Assembly (NCBI GenBank): GCA_944548615.1
Contig: OX155978.1
Span: 9,999,766 to 10,063,765, forward strand
Source: Micropterix aruncella
Taxonomy: Eukaryota; Arthropoda; Insecta; Lepidoptera; Micropterigidae
DNA length: 64,000 bases
Direction: 5' to 3'
Under the pieces are notes generated by a model that had not been told where the DNA came from, searched no databases, and was given only the letters and a program-made list of their open reading frames with translations. Position numbers and translations under genes: made by a program. Positions 27,096 through 36,879 of this stretch are shown piece after piece; position 1 is the stretch's first letter, and every line of letters begins with the position of its first letter.

Positions 27096-27842
27096 ATGTC
27101 TGGAAGACGTCGTCGTTCGAACATAGGTCGTAGTACAGAATGCCAGAAGAGTACGTTCAGCAAGAGATGAAGAATCGTCAACGGAACGTGAGGCTCGCCT
27201 CAGTCAGGCTCGGGATAGATATAGAGCTGAGAGAGAGAGAGAATCTTCAGTAGAGCGTGAGATTCGCCGCAGCCGGGATCGAGATAGGCATACGGTTCAG
27301 AGGGACAGAGAATCGTCAGTAGAGCGTGAGGCTCGCCTCAGTCAGCTTCGGGATAGATATAGAGCTGAGAGAGAGAGAGAGAATCTTCAGTAGAGCGTGA
27401 GGTTCACCGCAGCCGAGATAGGGAAAGACATCGAATACAGAGAGCCAGAGAATCATCAGCACGAGTTACTAATTCATGGGTGAATAAAGAAAATTCTGCC
27501 ATGAATTACGATCCTTCGATTTCTTACAAGGACGATCGTATAGTATCAATAGGTACTATGTCAGTAGTGTGTGAACATTGCTTGGCATTGAAATTCAAGG
27601 ACGAATCGAAAGGCATGTGTTGCTTACAAGGAAAAGTCAAATTAGAAGAAGTTCTCCCTCCACCTGAACCACTTCACTCTCTTCTTACGGGTGATCATCA
27701 GAAATCCAAGCAATTCATGCGCAATATACGCCGTTATAATAACGCATTTCAAATGACCTCTTTTAAGAGTAAGCAAGTCGTTGAGCGTGGGTTCATGCCT
27801 ACATTTAAAATTCAAGGGCAAGTGTACCAGGCGAAGTGGTAG
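27096..27842 (+). pseudogene. Helitron A Rep/helicase N-terminal region (broken)
   Basis: The likely start MSGRRRRSNIGRST at 27096 is followed by arginine/glutamate-rich repeats (units such as SSVEREARLSQ and RDRYRAERERE). The frame shifts near 27170 and again where a GA-run differs by 2 bp between repeat copies (about 27375). From 27480 the frame is open: a cysteine pair motif CEHCLALKF with a downstream CC (possible zinc-binding site), then EEVLPPPEPLHSLL and FKIQGQVYQAKW. It ends at TAG 27840-27842, in frame with the downstream large ORF. Confidence 0.85.
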
Positions 27843-27870
27843 CAAGCTGGGAGCTTGCTACCACTTCGAC
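27831..27870. repeat. Perfect palindrome within Helitron A coding sequence
   Basis: CGAAGTGGTAGCAAGCT and its exact inverse flank a GGG centre. The left arm carries the in-frame TAG. The right arm is ordinary coding sequence (SLLPLR). Confidence 0.93.
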
Positions 27871-30800
27871 CCGATGATCACAAATTTCTGCAAATATATT
27901 TTATTGCAGATCCAGATACACAAGCATCTACGCGGTGTACAAGTGTTGCACAGCCAATTGATAGAGATTTGATTAGATCTCTCCAAGATATGTTACATTC
28001 TCATAATTGCTACATACAGTCTTTCAAAACTGCGATTGAGAGTGTTCCAGCAGATACTCCTGACTTTAATGTCGTAATCCATGCAAATAAAGTTCCTGTT
28101 GGAGAACACAGAGGACGATACAATGCGCCTTCCACGAGTGAAGTAGCAGTGGTGATAGCTGGACAGCAATTTGACAAAAGAGATATTGTATTGCATAGTC
28201 GTGATGATAACTTGCACAAAATTTCAGAGTTACACAGATCTTATGACAGCTTACAATATCCTTTGATGCTATGTCGTGGAGAAAATGGTTATGCCATTAA
28301 TATTTCTCAAGTTGACCCAATCGGTGGTACACCTCTGCGTAAAACAGTGTCATGTATGAACTACTATTGCTACCGTATAATGACAAGACGTAACAATTTC
28401 AATACTTTGCTTAGATATGGAATGTTAACAAACCAATACTTGGTAGATCAATATGCGAAAATTGAATCTGAGAGATTGGCCTACATCCGTAATAATCAAA
28501 CTAAATTGAGAGCTGAAAATTACGTTCATCTTCAGGATGCTTTACAGGCGAATGAACACCGCAACGGCATTGGGCAGTTGGTTATACTACCTTCATCATT
28601 CACAGGTGGACCTCGATATTTACACGAAAAATCGCAAGACGCCATGACTTACGTAAGAAATTACGGCAAACCTGATTTATTTATAATTGCAACATGTAAC
28701 CCAAATTGGCCGGAAATCAAAGAAAATATTAACACCAATTTAACTCCACAAGACAGATACGATATAGTTAACAGAGTCTTCCATTTAAAAGTACAGAAAC
28801 TCCTGCACCTCATTAACAAGTCTCATATATTCGGTCCGCCGCGCTGTCATATGTACACAATAGAATGGCAGAAACGTGGCTTGCCACATGTACACCTGTT
28901 GGTGTGGTTAGTGAACAAAATTAGACCAAACCAAATTGACAGGGTTATTTCAGCTGAATTACCGGATAAAGATGAAGATCCTATCCTGTACGAAATCGTA
29001 AAAAAACATATGGTACACGGCCCTTGCGGGACTTTAAACCCGAATTCTCCATGTATGCGAGATTCTAAATGCAGCAAAAAATTTCCGAAGTCGTTCCAAA
29101 CTCAAACAAGTACTAGCGATGACGGATATCCCAAATATCGTCGACGATCGCCAGAACAGGGTGGGCAAAATGCTACCTTCCGAAACCATGATATTGATAA
29201 CCGATGGATCGTTCCCTATAATCCGCTCCTTTTGAAAATTTTTGATGCCCACATCAACGTAGAGTTGTGCAATTCAAAAAAGTCAATTCAATATGTTACT
29301 AAGTACATTAATAAAGGCAGTGATCAAGCCACTTTCAGCATACAATCACCAAATGAAGTGGAAAAATATCAGTCTGGACGTTACATCTGCAGCTCTGAAG
29401 CTGTATGGAGGATTTTATCATTCGAAGTGCACGACCGGGCTCCCACAATTGTCCACCTTGCAGTTCATTTAGAAAATGGACAAAGAGTATATTTCACAGA
29501 GAACAATATACAAGAAGTTGTTAATAACCCGCGGGATACAACATTGACAGCATTCTTCAAGTTATGTGCTCAAGATGATTTCGCGAAAACACTGACGTAT
29601 GACAGAGTTCCAGGTTACTATACATGGAACCAGAGTTCTAAAACTTTTCAACGGCGAAAACAAGGTATTGCGGTTGATGGTTTCCCCGGAGTAAAAAAAA
29701 CGGATGCTCTTGGCAGAGTCTACGTGGTTCATCCCAACAACAGCGAATGCTTTTATCTGAGAATGTTATTGCATATTGTAAAAGGCCCGACATCCTTTGC
29801 ACACCTAAGAACTGTACAAGGTGTTGTTTACAATACTTATCAAGCAGCATGCAAAGCTATGGGGCTCTTGGAAGACGATTCTCACTGGAAAAACACATTA
29901 TCAGAAGCAGCTGTTTGTAGTTCAGCTACATCATTAAGATGTTTATTTGCCATCATAGTAGTGTTTTGTCAAGTAACTGATTCTGTTAATCTATGGAATA
30001 AATTTCAAGAAAATATGGCCAGTGATATTCTGATTCGGCGACGGCGAGAGTTAAACTCAGATGATGTACAATATGATCAAAACATATTTGACGAAGCATT
30101 ATTGGAATTGAACAAAGTAGTGCAATTACTTTCTGGTAAATCGATCAAGGATTTTGGGCTGCCGATGCCAGCTAATAGTACTAACTCAGATTTAACTAAC
30201 AGTGCCGAATACACAAGAGAAACATCATACGATCAAACGAGACTTTTACAAAATATAGCTCAAGATGAGCCACGATTAAACATCGATCAGAAAAAAGTAT
30301 TCACTGCATTACTATCAACAATTGATAACAATGAAGGGAAATTGTTTTTCCTTGATGCCCCAGGAGGTACAGGAAAAACATTTTTAATCAATCTGCTTTT
30401 AAAAAAAGTGAGATCTATCGGAAAAATTGCGTTAGCTGTTGCGTCATCCGGCATTGCCGCTACGCTTTTGGAAGGAGGCCGAACCGCACACTCCACATTC
30501 AAGCTCCCGCTGAAAATCGCCACCGATGATAATAACAGCGTCTGTAGTGTTTCTAAACAGAGCAATACAGGAAAATTGATGCGTGACTGCTCATTAATAG
30601 TCTGGGACGAAGCTACCATGTCAAACAAGACGTCTGGGGAAGCACTGGATAGGACAATGCGCGATTTGCGCAACAAAAATTCACCTATGGGTGGATGTAC
30701 AATTCTGTTCTCAGGAGATTTCCGTCAAATCCTACCAGTTGTGACTCGAGGAACACGTGCTGACGAAATAAATGCTTGCCTAAAAAGATCCAACCTTTGG

Positions 30801-31634
30801 CCACATGTCAATAAATTAAAGCTTAAAACTAATATGAGGGTTTCGTCATCTTCACGTGAGAACAGGCTATTTCCAGAGATGCTGCTAAAAGTTGGCAATG
30901 GAGAGTTAACACAAAGTGAGGGAAGGATTGACCTAGAAAACCTTTGCGTTTTGATAGACAACATCCAAGAGTTAGTCAACAATGTCTATCCTGACATTGA
31001 TAACATAAGTTATAAGACAATATCTTGGTTTAAAGAAAGAGCGATTCTGTCACCAACTAACGAACAAGTAGATAAAGTAAATAACTTGATTCTTTCAAAG
31101 ATTGATGCGCCGACGAAAATATACTACTCGGTCGATACTGTTCTCGATTTGGAAGAAGCTGTTCATTTTCCTACAGAATTTCTAAACTCTTTGAACCCGT
31201 CTGGACTCCCTCCTCACAAAATGGTGTTGAAAGTAGGTTGTCCTGTTATTTTATTAAGAAACCTGAATCCACCTAAACTTTGCAATGGCACGCGTTTGCT
31301 GGTAAAATCATTGAAAACTTTCATAATAGAGTGTACAATACTCACAGGATGTGGTACCGGAGAAGATGTATTGATTCCCCGAATCCCTCTGATACCATCG
31401 GATTTACCCTTCCAATTTAAACGTTTACAGTTTCCGGTAAAGACATCTTTTGCAATGACCATTAATAAATCGCAGGGTCAAACCTTCAACGTTGCAGGCT
31501 TAGATTTGAGCGTTGACTGTTTTTCACATGGACAACTGTATGTCGCTCTTTCAAGAGTGACCTCCAGAGAAAACATGTTTGTATTGTCTAATGACAAGAA
31601 AGCTGTGAACGTTGTTTATAAAGACATTCTGTAA
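27855..31634 (+). CDS. Helitron A Rep/helicase, main ORF
   Basis: 1,259-residue frame for a RepHel protein, which nicks and rejoins single strands and unwinds DNA for rolling-circle transposition. Rep part: the HUH motif HVHLL (about residue 343) after MYTIEWQKRGLP, and the tyrosine motif region YVTKYINKGSD (about 480). SF1 helicase part: Walker A APGGTGKTF (about 835), Walker B-like VWDEAT (about 916), SGDFRQILP (about 953), FAMTINKSQGQT (about 1198) and YVALSRV (about 1228). The ORF itself is intact, but its upstream part is cut off by the TAG at 27840. The ATG at 27855 lies inside the protein and is unlikely to be the natural start. Confidence 0.9.
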   Translation: MLPLRPDDHKFLQIYFIADPDTQASTRCTSVAQPIDRDLIRSLQDMLHSHNCYIQSFKTAIESVPADTPDFNVVIHANKVPVGEHRGRYNAPSTSEVAVVIAGQQFDKRDIVLHSRDDNLHKISELHRSYDSLQYPLMLCRGENGYAINISQVDPIGGTPLRKTVSCMNYYCYRIMTRRNNFNTLLRYGMLTNQYLVDQYAKIESERLAYIRNNQTKLRAENYVHLQDALQANEHRNGIGQLVILPSSFTGGPRYLHEKSQDAMTYVRNYGKPDLFIIATCNPNWPEIKENINTNLTPQDRYDIVNRVFHLKVQKLLHLINKSHIFGPPRCHMYTIEWQKRGLPHVHLLVWLVNKIRPNQIDRVISAELPDKDEDPILYEIVKKHMVHGPCGTLNPNSPCMRDSKCSKKFPKSFQTQTSTSDDGYPKYRRRSPEQGGQNATFRNHDIDNRWIVPYNPLLLKIFDAHINVELCNSKKSIQYVTKYINKGSDQATFSIQSPNEVEKYQSGRYICSSEAVWRILSFEVHDRAPTIVHLAVHLENGQRVYFTENNIQEVVNNPRDTTLTAFFKLCAQDDFAKTLTYDRVPGYYTWNQSSKTFQRRKQGIAVDGFPGVKKTDALGRVYVVHPNNSECFYLRMLLHIVKGPTSFAHLRTVQGVVYNTYQAACKAMGLLEDDSHWKNTLSEAAVCSSATSLRCLFAIIVVFCQVTDSVNLWNKFQENMASDILIRRRRELNSDDVQYDQNIFDEALLELNKVVQLLSGKSIKDFGLPMPANSTNSDLTNSAEYTRETSYDQTRLLQNIAQDEPRLNIDQKKVFTALLSTIDNNEGKLFFLDAPGGTGKTFLINLLLKKVRSIGKIALAVASSGIAATLLEGGRTAHSTFKLPLKIATDDNNSVCSVSKQSNTGKLMRDCSLIVWDEATMSNKTSGEALDRTMRDLRNKNSPMGGCTILFSGDFRQILPVVTRGTRADEINACLKRSNLWPHVNKLKLKTNMRVSSSSRENRLFPEMLLKVGNGELTQSEGRIDLENLCVLIDNIQELVNNVYPDIDNISYKTISWFKERAILSPTNEQVDKVNNLILSKIDAPTKIYYSVDTVLDLEEAVHFPTEFLNSLNPSGLPPHKMVLKVGCPVILLRNLNPPKLCNGTRLLVKSLKTFIIECTILTGCGTGEDVLIPRIPLIPSDLPFQFKRLQFPVKTSFAMTINKSQGQTFNVAGLDLSVDCFSHGQLYVALSRVTSRENMFVLSNDKKAVNVVYKDIL

Positions 31635-31964
31635 TATGTTGTAAAAATAAAATAAATAGTTAAAAATGTAAAAAGTAAATAAGTAAAAATGTAGTGTCTG
31701 AATTTAGATATTCCAAAGATAGCAGGAAATCTTCATGGTATAGGGAAAGGGGGATTGTTTTACTCCAAATTTAACGCGTGCGGGCCACGGACAGTAATGA
31801 ATAAATCAAAACTACTGGATCGATTTTAATCACATAGGCTATATATTTTATACCCGTGCGAAGCCAGAGCGGGCCGCTATGTTTTTATATACAACGTTCA
31901 CAGTTTTTCTGTACTGTATTTAGTATCAGCATTGCACCAGTGCGAAGCCGGGGCGGGTCGCTAG
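31635..31964 (+). other. Helitron A 3' non-coding end with two terminus-like hairpins
   Basis: The first GTGCGAAGCCAGAGCGGGCC-type end, followed by GCTAT, is at 31856-31880. The second, with a proper CTAG, is at 31940-31964. They are about 84 bp apart. Confidence 0.7.
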
Positions 31965-32247
31965 TAATATTATAAACGTGAAAGTTTGTATGTATGTATT
32001 GATGTTTGTTACTCTTTCATGCAAAAACTACTGAATGGATTTTGATGAAACTTTACAATAATATAGCTTACACATCAGAATAACACATAGGTTATAATTT
32101 ATAAAGATATATGGTTTTCTATCATCATTATCACAATTTTCCATCACCACGCGGGTGAAACCGCTGGGCGCAGCTATTTATTCATAATTATCTAATTGTT
32201 TTATAAAATGAGATTTGAATATTCTATATACGAAATGTCAATGCGAC

Positions 32248-34867
32248 CATTGGACATTATTCTTTTTACGATTGCTATAGTAAAAAGAATAATGACCATG
32301 GAGGGCAACAATTAAATTGGTCTCATAAAAAATATATAGCGACTGCAACTCTCACCATAACTAAAAGATAAATTACAAGTAATAGTCTGGACCATCTCCA
32401 AGAAGCCTTAATGAATACATCCCTAGAGTATAATAACATTACTGATCCTAATTATTCTTTTGATAGATTTCTCAATAACTATATAGCTTCACTGAATCAT
32501 ATAATGCCCGTAAAGCAGATAAAACAAAAGGCCAAAAAGAATTTCAATGACTGGGCAACAAAGGGTATAAAAATATCCAAACAACGAATGCTAATCCTAC
32601 ATGAGAACTTATTAGATAGTAATGATGCCAAGTTAAAAAAATATGTTAAAACATACAAGAAGATTTATAAAAATGTGGTTTGGATGGCTAAACAAATGTA
32701 TTTGGAGGGTGTTATTAAAAACTCTACAAATAAAATTAAGGCTTCTTGGGATGTTATTAAGTCAGAGACCTCGCAACAGATGTCGGTGGCCTCCAGCGTC
32801 TCCTTGAATGTAAATAATTATCAGTACGACAATCCCAATAAAGTTGCCGAATTGTTTAACAATTATTTTGAGGCTATCGGCGGAATCACATCGTCCAATC
32901 AGTCAACAGGTCCGACTTCAGCTGTTAAAATTTTGGAAAAATTCCGACCCAGAACCCCAGAGTGTTGTGTATTGTCCTCGGTGACTAGGGAGGAGATTAT
33001 AAAAGTAGCCCAATCACTTAAGCCCAACTTGTCGACTGACATGTGGTATGTGTCCAGCCGATTACTAAAGTCATCAACGCCTGCACTAGCAGATTATCTT
33101 TGCGCTCTGTTTAATTCATGCATAGTAGAAGGCACCTTTCCGGACAAATAAAATTGGCAAAAATTATACCTTTATTCAAAAAAGGGTGTCGTGATAACAT
33201 AGATAACTATAGACCGATATCCTTTAGCAAAATTTTTGAAAAGTTAATATTGAATCGCATTACTAAATTTTTCGACACTCACGACATTATAAACAGTAAA
33301 CAGTTTGGTTTCCGGGAAGGATTATCGACTGTTAAAGCTACATCGAAACTACTGCATGAGTTATTGAATGGGATGGATAGTTCAAAAACAATTATTGGTT
33401 TATTTTGTGACCTATCAAAAGCATTTGACTGCGTTAACCACAATATTCTACTGAATAAATTAGAACACTATGGTATCAGAGACAAAGGGCTAAATCTAAT
33501 TCAATCATACCTACAAAATAGGTATCAAACGACAGAAGTAAATGGAACAAGAAGCCAACCGATTCTGGTAACAAAAGGTGTACCTCAAGGTTCCATTCTA
33601 GGTCCATTTTTATTTTTAGTGTACACCAATGACTTGCCGGGATGTGTCATCCGAGAATGATGACATTACACTGTTTGCAGATGACACATCTCTTATCTTC
33701 TGTGACCAAAATAAGGAATCATTAATAAATAGAATTAGGTGTACGATTGATCAACTATTGATTTGGTTTAATTCTAATGAATTACGTCTAAATATTACAA
33801 AATCAAAAATAATTCCTTTTCGCTTAAGACCTGCCAATGTTGACTATTTAAATGAATTACACGACTATTTTGAAATCGACATCACAGAAGATATATATTT
33901 TCTAGGATTAAGAATTGACAGTAAATTACAATGGAATGCGTTCTTAGCTAGTAAGCTATGTAGCTCGATATACTCTATTAAAAAAATCAGAAGTCTTTGT
34001 GGTTTTGCGGCAGCCAAATCAGTATACTTTGCGTATTTTAACTCATTAATGACTTATGGACTACTATTTTGGGGAAATGCTGCAACCAGTAAAAGAATCT
34101 TTCTTTTGCAAAAGAGAGCACTGCGCAGCATGTATCAGGTAACGACTAGGACCTCATGCAAAGAATATTTCACCAAGGCAAGGGTAATGACTATGTATTC
34201 GGAGTTCATATACCAGTGTTTAATGTATGCTAGACAGCACCTAACTAAAACACCAATTAATTCAGACATTCACTCGCATCATACCCGCGGTAGCTCCCTT
34301 TTATGCGTACCACGAGTACGAATGGCAAAAGTACAGAAAAGCTACTTGTACCTTAGCATTAAATTCTATAATCTACTCCCTACAAAATTTAAACAGCTGG
34401 AGGACATAAAATTAAAAAAAACATCAAGGAGATGCTGATAGGCCACCCTTTCTATAATTTGGCCGAATTTGAGGGCCATGATTTTTCAAATATTGTGCCC
34501 ATTTAAATTACTTAAAAAAGTAGAGCTTGTCTGTTTATTTTATATGGTCTTATATCTGTACTTTTAGTTTAAAATGCATAACGTAGATTTAATTTGATTA
34601 TTTAACATTTTACTGACAATTTGAATATTACGATAAATAATTTTACTACGTATCCTTTCGAATCACTAACTACTTCAAATATTAAACTTCTATTTTGATT
34701 ATTTATATTTATAGTTGGACAATCTAGTAGTTAATTCTTGACTAACTATGTATGTTCAGTAAAGAGTAGTAACGAAACTTACTACATAACCCAATTATTT
34801 TGACACGTCCAAGAGCGGTCTTTAGCCGTCAATTGGACACGACGAAAATGTAATGTAATGTAATGTA
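32248..34867 (+). mobile_element. LINE, 5'-truncated, with RT domain and (TGTAA)n tail
   Basis: Begins in the endonuclease C-terminus (DHGGQQL, about 32293). Continues through a linker frame (32411-33151), RT fingers/palm (33118-33660: [52 protein letters not shown]) and palm/thumb (33629-34438: ITLFADDTSLIF, YFLGLRIDSKLQWNAF, HSHHTRGSSLL). Two frame changes (near 33150 and 33655) and lack of most of the endonuclease make it inactive. The 3' end has the GTCCAA...TTGGAC hairpin (34807-34838) and (TGTAA)n. At the 5' junction about 22 bp form an inverted repeat. Confidence 0.9.
33118..34438 (+). pseudogene. LINE reverse transcriptase coding remnant
   Basis: Contains the [24 protein letters not shown] and FADD blocks in the correct order across two frames. 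FADD (about 33678) holds the catalytic aspartates and is intact. A one-base shift near 33655 separates PQGSILGP from FADD. It is the best-preserved RT in the window. Confidence 0.88.
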
Positions 34868-35139
34868 GTTCCATATTTATAGTACTTTTTGTTGAGAGCT
34901 GCGATATTGCGAGAAATTTATTTATTTATTTAGTTACGTATACACGTACATTCAAATTCATGAGCACAACAGAAAATGAAATGACAATTTAGTCAATGCC
35001 GTCGTATGCTTTTAAAGTTATATACACATCTGTCTGAGCCCAGGTTACATAGCGCATACATTAAACGCAAATGATAATCTTTCTATTATGCCATGCAAAA
35101 TATCAGCCGAGCCCGCTTTGCTAGGCAGCCCTGTGTTAA
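34868..35139. other. Unassigned AT-rich stretch
   Basis: No gene or element terminus recognised. Confidence 0.4.
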
Positions 35140-36533
35140 GGCGAGCTCACTTCGGGAGTCACACTAGAGTGCCACGGTTGTGTCAAAGAAAGATCTAAGA
35201 TAACATTTTTAAAATTATTGACGTGACAACGTCTTATAAATCGATGGAGCCTGCTGCACGCACGAAAAAACATGACTCATGCGGCGTTACCTCGCTCTGA
35301 GGCGTTCCATTTATTATATTTATCTATATAATAAAAATGAGTCGGGTTTTATGTATGTTACCTAATAACTCACGAGCGCCTGGCCCGATTTGAACGATTC
35401 TTTTTTTGTTTTGTTCGTAATCATTTCGGTGTTGCTATAGGATATAAAAAAATTGGAAAATCTCTCGGAAAAGTGAGAAAAATGAGAAAAACCAAAAATT
35501 ATTTTAGTGCCGAGCTTGATCATAGATGGCGTTGTTTGACAAGAATAAGAATACGAAAAATTCGAAAATCAAGATGGCGGCTCGGCGCGAAAACTGACAT
35601 TTGACAGTTGAATTTTTTCATAGCGTTTTCGTGATTCTGAAGATAAATCAACTGAATTAACTTAATTTGTGTAATTCGCGAATGTTTTCCAGGTTTAGCA
35701 CATTTATAATTTTTCACAGTTATACCCTTGCGCAGACGCTCCAATCTCAGCAAATTGACCGCTCCAGCAAGACGACAAGACGACAAAGAGACAGGAGGAA
35801 CTGAAAGCGATGAGCATCGCCAAGAATTGAATGAAGCGGCACGGATCCGTAATGTTGCAGTACGAAGACGATTGAATTTGAGACAAAACACATACAGAGA
35901 GGCATTCTAAATATTATAATCTGGCGATACAATACAGCGATTATAAATGAGTGCAAATTGGAGAAATGGATCATTTCTGCCAATATTGCAATGCCTTGAA
36001 GTAACGCCACGAACCACTCGGTTTGTGTAGCGCAGGGAGTAAAATAAGACTGACATTATTGGTTCCACCACCAGAACCATTTCTATATAAAAACATTAAT
36101 AACTGGCAGAAAAAATAACATTTTGACGCTGACAGTTAAAATTATCCAAATTTGAATCTATAAGCCGTGGTCAAATTTCGATCTACGAGTATGTTTCACG
36201 ATAAAATTACGACTCAAACCAATTTTTACATTATTCGTATTTTTCATTTGTGACATATTTAAAAACTTATTAATAAATAAATAAACGTTGTAAAATAAAT
36301 ATACTTCATATTTCCTTGCTGAGCGCTATTTATTAATAAATTGCACCCGTGCGAAGCCGGGGCGGATCGCTAGTTATTCAATATAAATGCTGCCATCTAC
36401 CGGTTGCGACAAGAATTATTTACTAACCTCAGTCTAAAATAGTATGAATGAAAATCACTAGATTGATTCACTTCGGCGAGCTCACTTCGGGAGTCACACT
36501 ATAGTGCCACGGTTGTGTCAAGGAAAGATCTAA
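35140..36533 (-). mobile_element. Partial copy of TIR element X, with a Helitron inside, between 59-bp direct repeats
   Basis: From 35217 (TTGACGTGACAACGTC) to 36465 the sequence, minus the Helitron, is the reverse complement of the right part of element X at 62990-63192. Nearly identical 59-bp direct repeats (35140-35198 and 36475-36533, GGCGAGCTCACTTCGGGAGT...) flank it. Confidence 0.75.
35323..36373 (+). mobile_element. Helitron C, non-autonomous with Rep N-terminal remnant
   Basis: 5' terminus A|TCTATATAATAAAAATGAG; 3' terminus GTGCGAAGCCGGGGCGGATC then GCTAG|T. A short frame at 35728-35907 reads MRRRSNLSKLTAPARRQ...NTYREAF, followed by the HFCQYCNALK cysteine motif region (about 35965). 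Both are typical of the N-terminus of animal RepHel proteins. The nuclease and helicase regions are deleted. The uninterrupted target sequence is preserved in related copies at 37405-37460 and 63060-63115. Confidence 0.9.
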
Positions 36534-36879
36534 AATATTTCAGTTCTAATAAATTGCCGCGGTCTGCCATGAAATTATGCCGCTACTCGAAGGGTATCTA
36601 TTAGTGGTAGGTTATGATGATTGAAAACATTTGTTTCAGCATTGGTTGGTTGTACACGATTGCGCTTTTAATCGTATACAATTCCTGCTACTGAAATAGC
36701 TTCTCAACACTATTATACACTACTGCCAGAAAATGATAGATTCTACGTCCCGAATTTTGTCAGGCTCGGATACTTCTTTGCCTTTGCTGACCACCACTTG
36801 TAAGGGTCAGCCGCCCGATCTAGGAGAACAGTTTTCAAATAAAAATCGGTTGTCTATAAAGTCGGTTTACTGACGATAG

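Larger units (their letters stand above)
25772..31964 (+). mobile_element. Helitron A, nearly complete autonomous rolling-circle transposon
   Basis: 5' terminus TCACTACATAGTATAAAAC at 25772; 3' terminus TGCGAAGCCGGGGCGGGTCG followed by CTAG at 31961-31964 and host T, 6.19 kb in all. It carries one Rep/helicase gene (27096-31634). It lies within the tandem units of another Helitron. A second, mutated 3'-end-like hairpin occurs upstream at 31856-31880. The 5' flanking base is T rather than the usual A, so that boundary may be off by a base or two. Confidence 0.88.
24269..32176 (+). mobile_element. Non-autonomous Helitron with ~250-bp tandem units (host of Helitron A)
   Basis: It starts at A|TCCTACTAATATTATAAACG (24269) and ends near ACCGCTGGGCGCAGCTA|T (32176). 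Six tandem units of about 241-259 bp begin at about 24281, 24540, 24781, 25032, 25282 and 25532 (at TATAAACGCG). Each carries (GTAT)n, GTTACTCTTTCACGCAAAAA and GGATTTTGATGAAACTTTAC-like words. A seventh unit (31965-32176) follows Helitron A and contains the likely 3' end. A single reverse copy occurs at 59966-60204. No coding potential. Confidence 0.85.
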
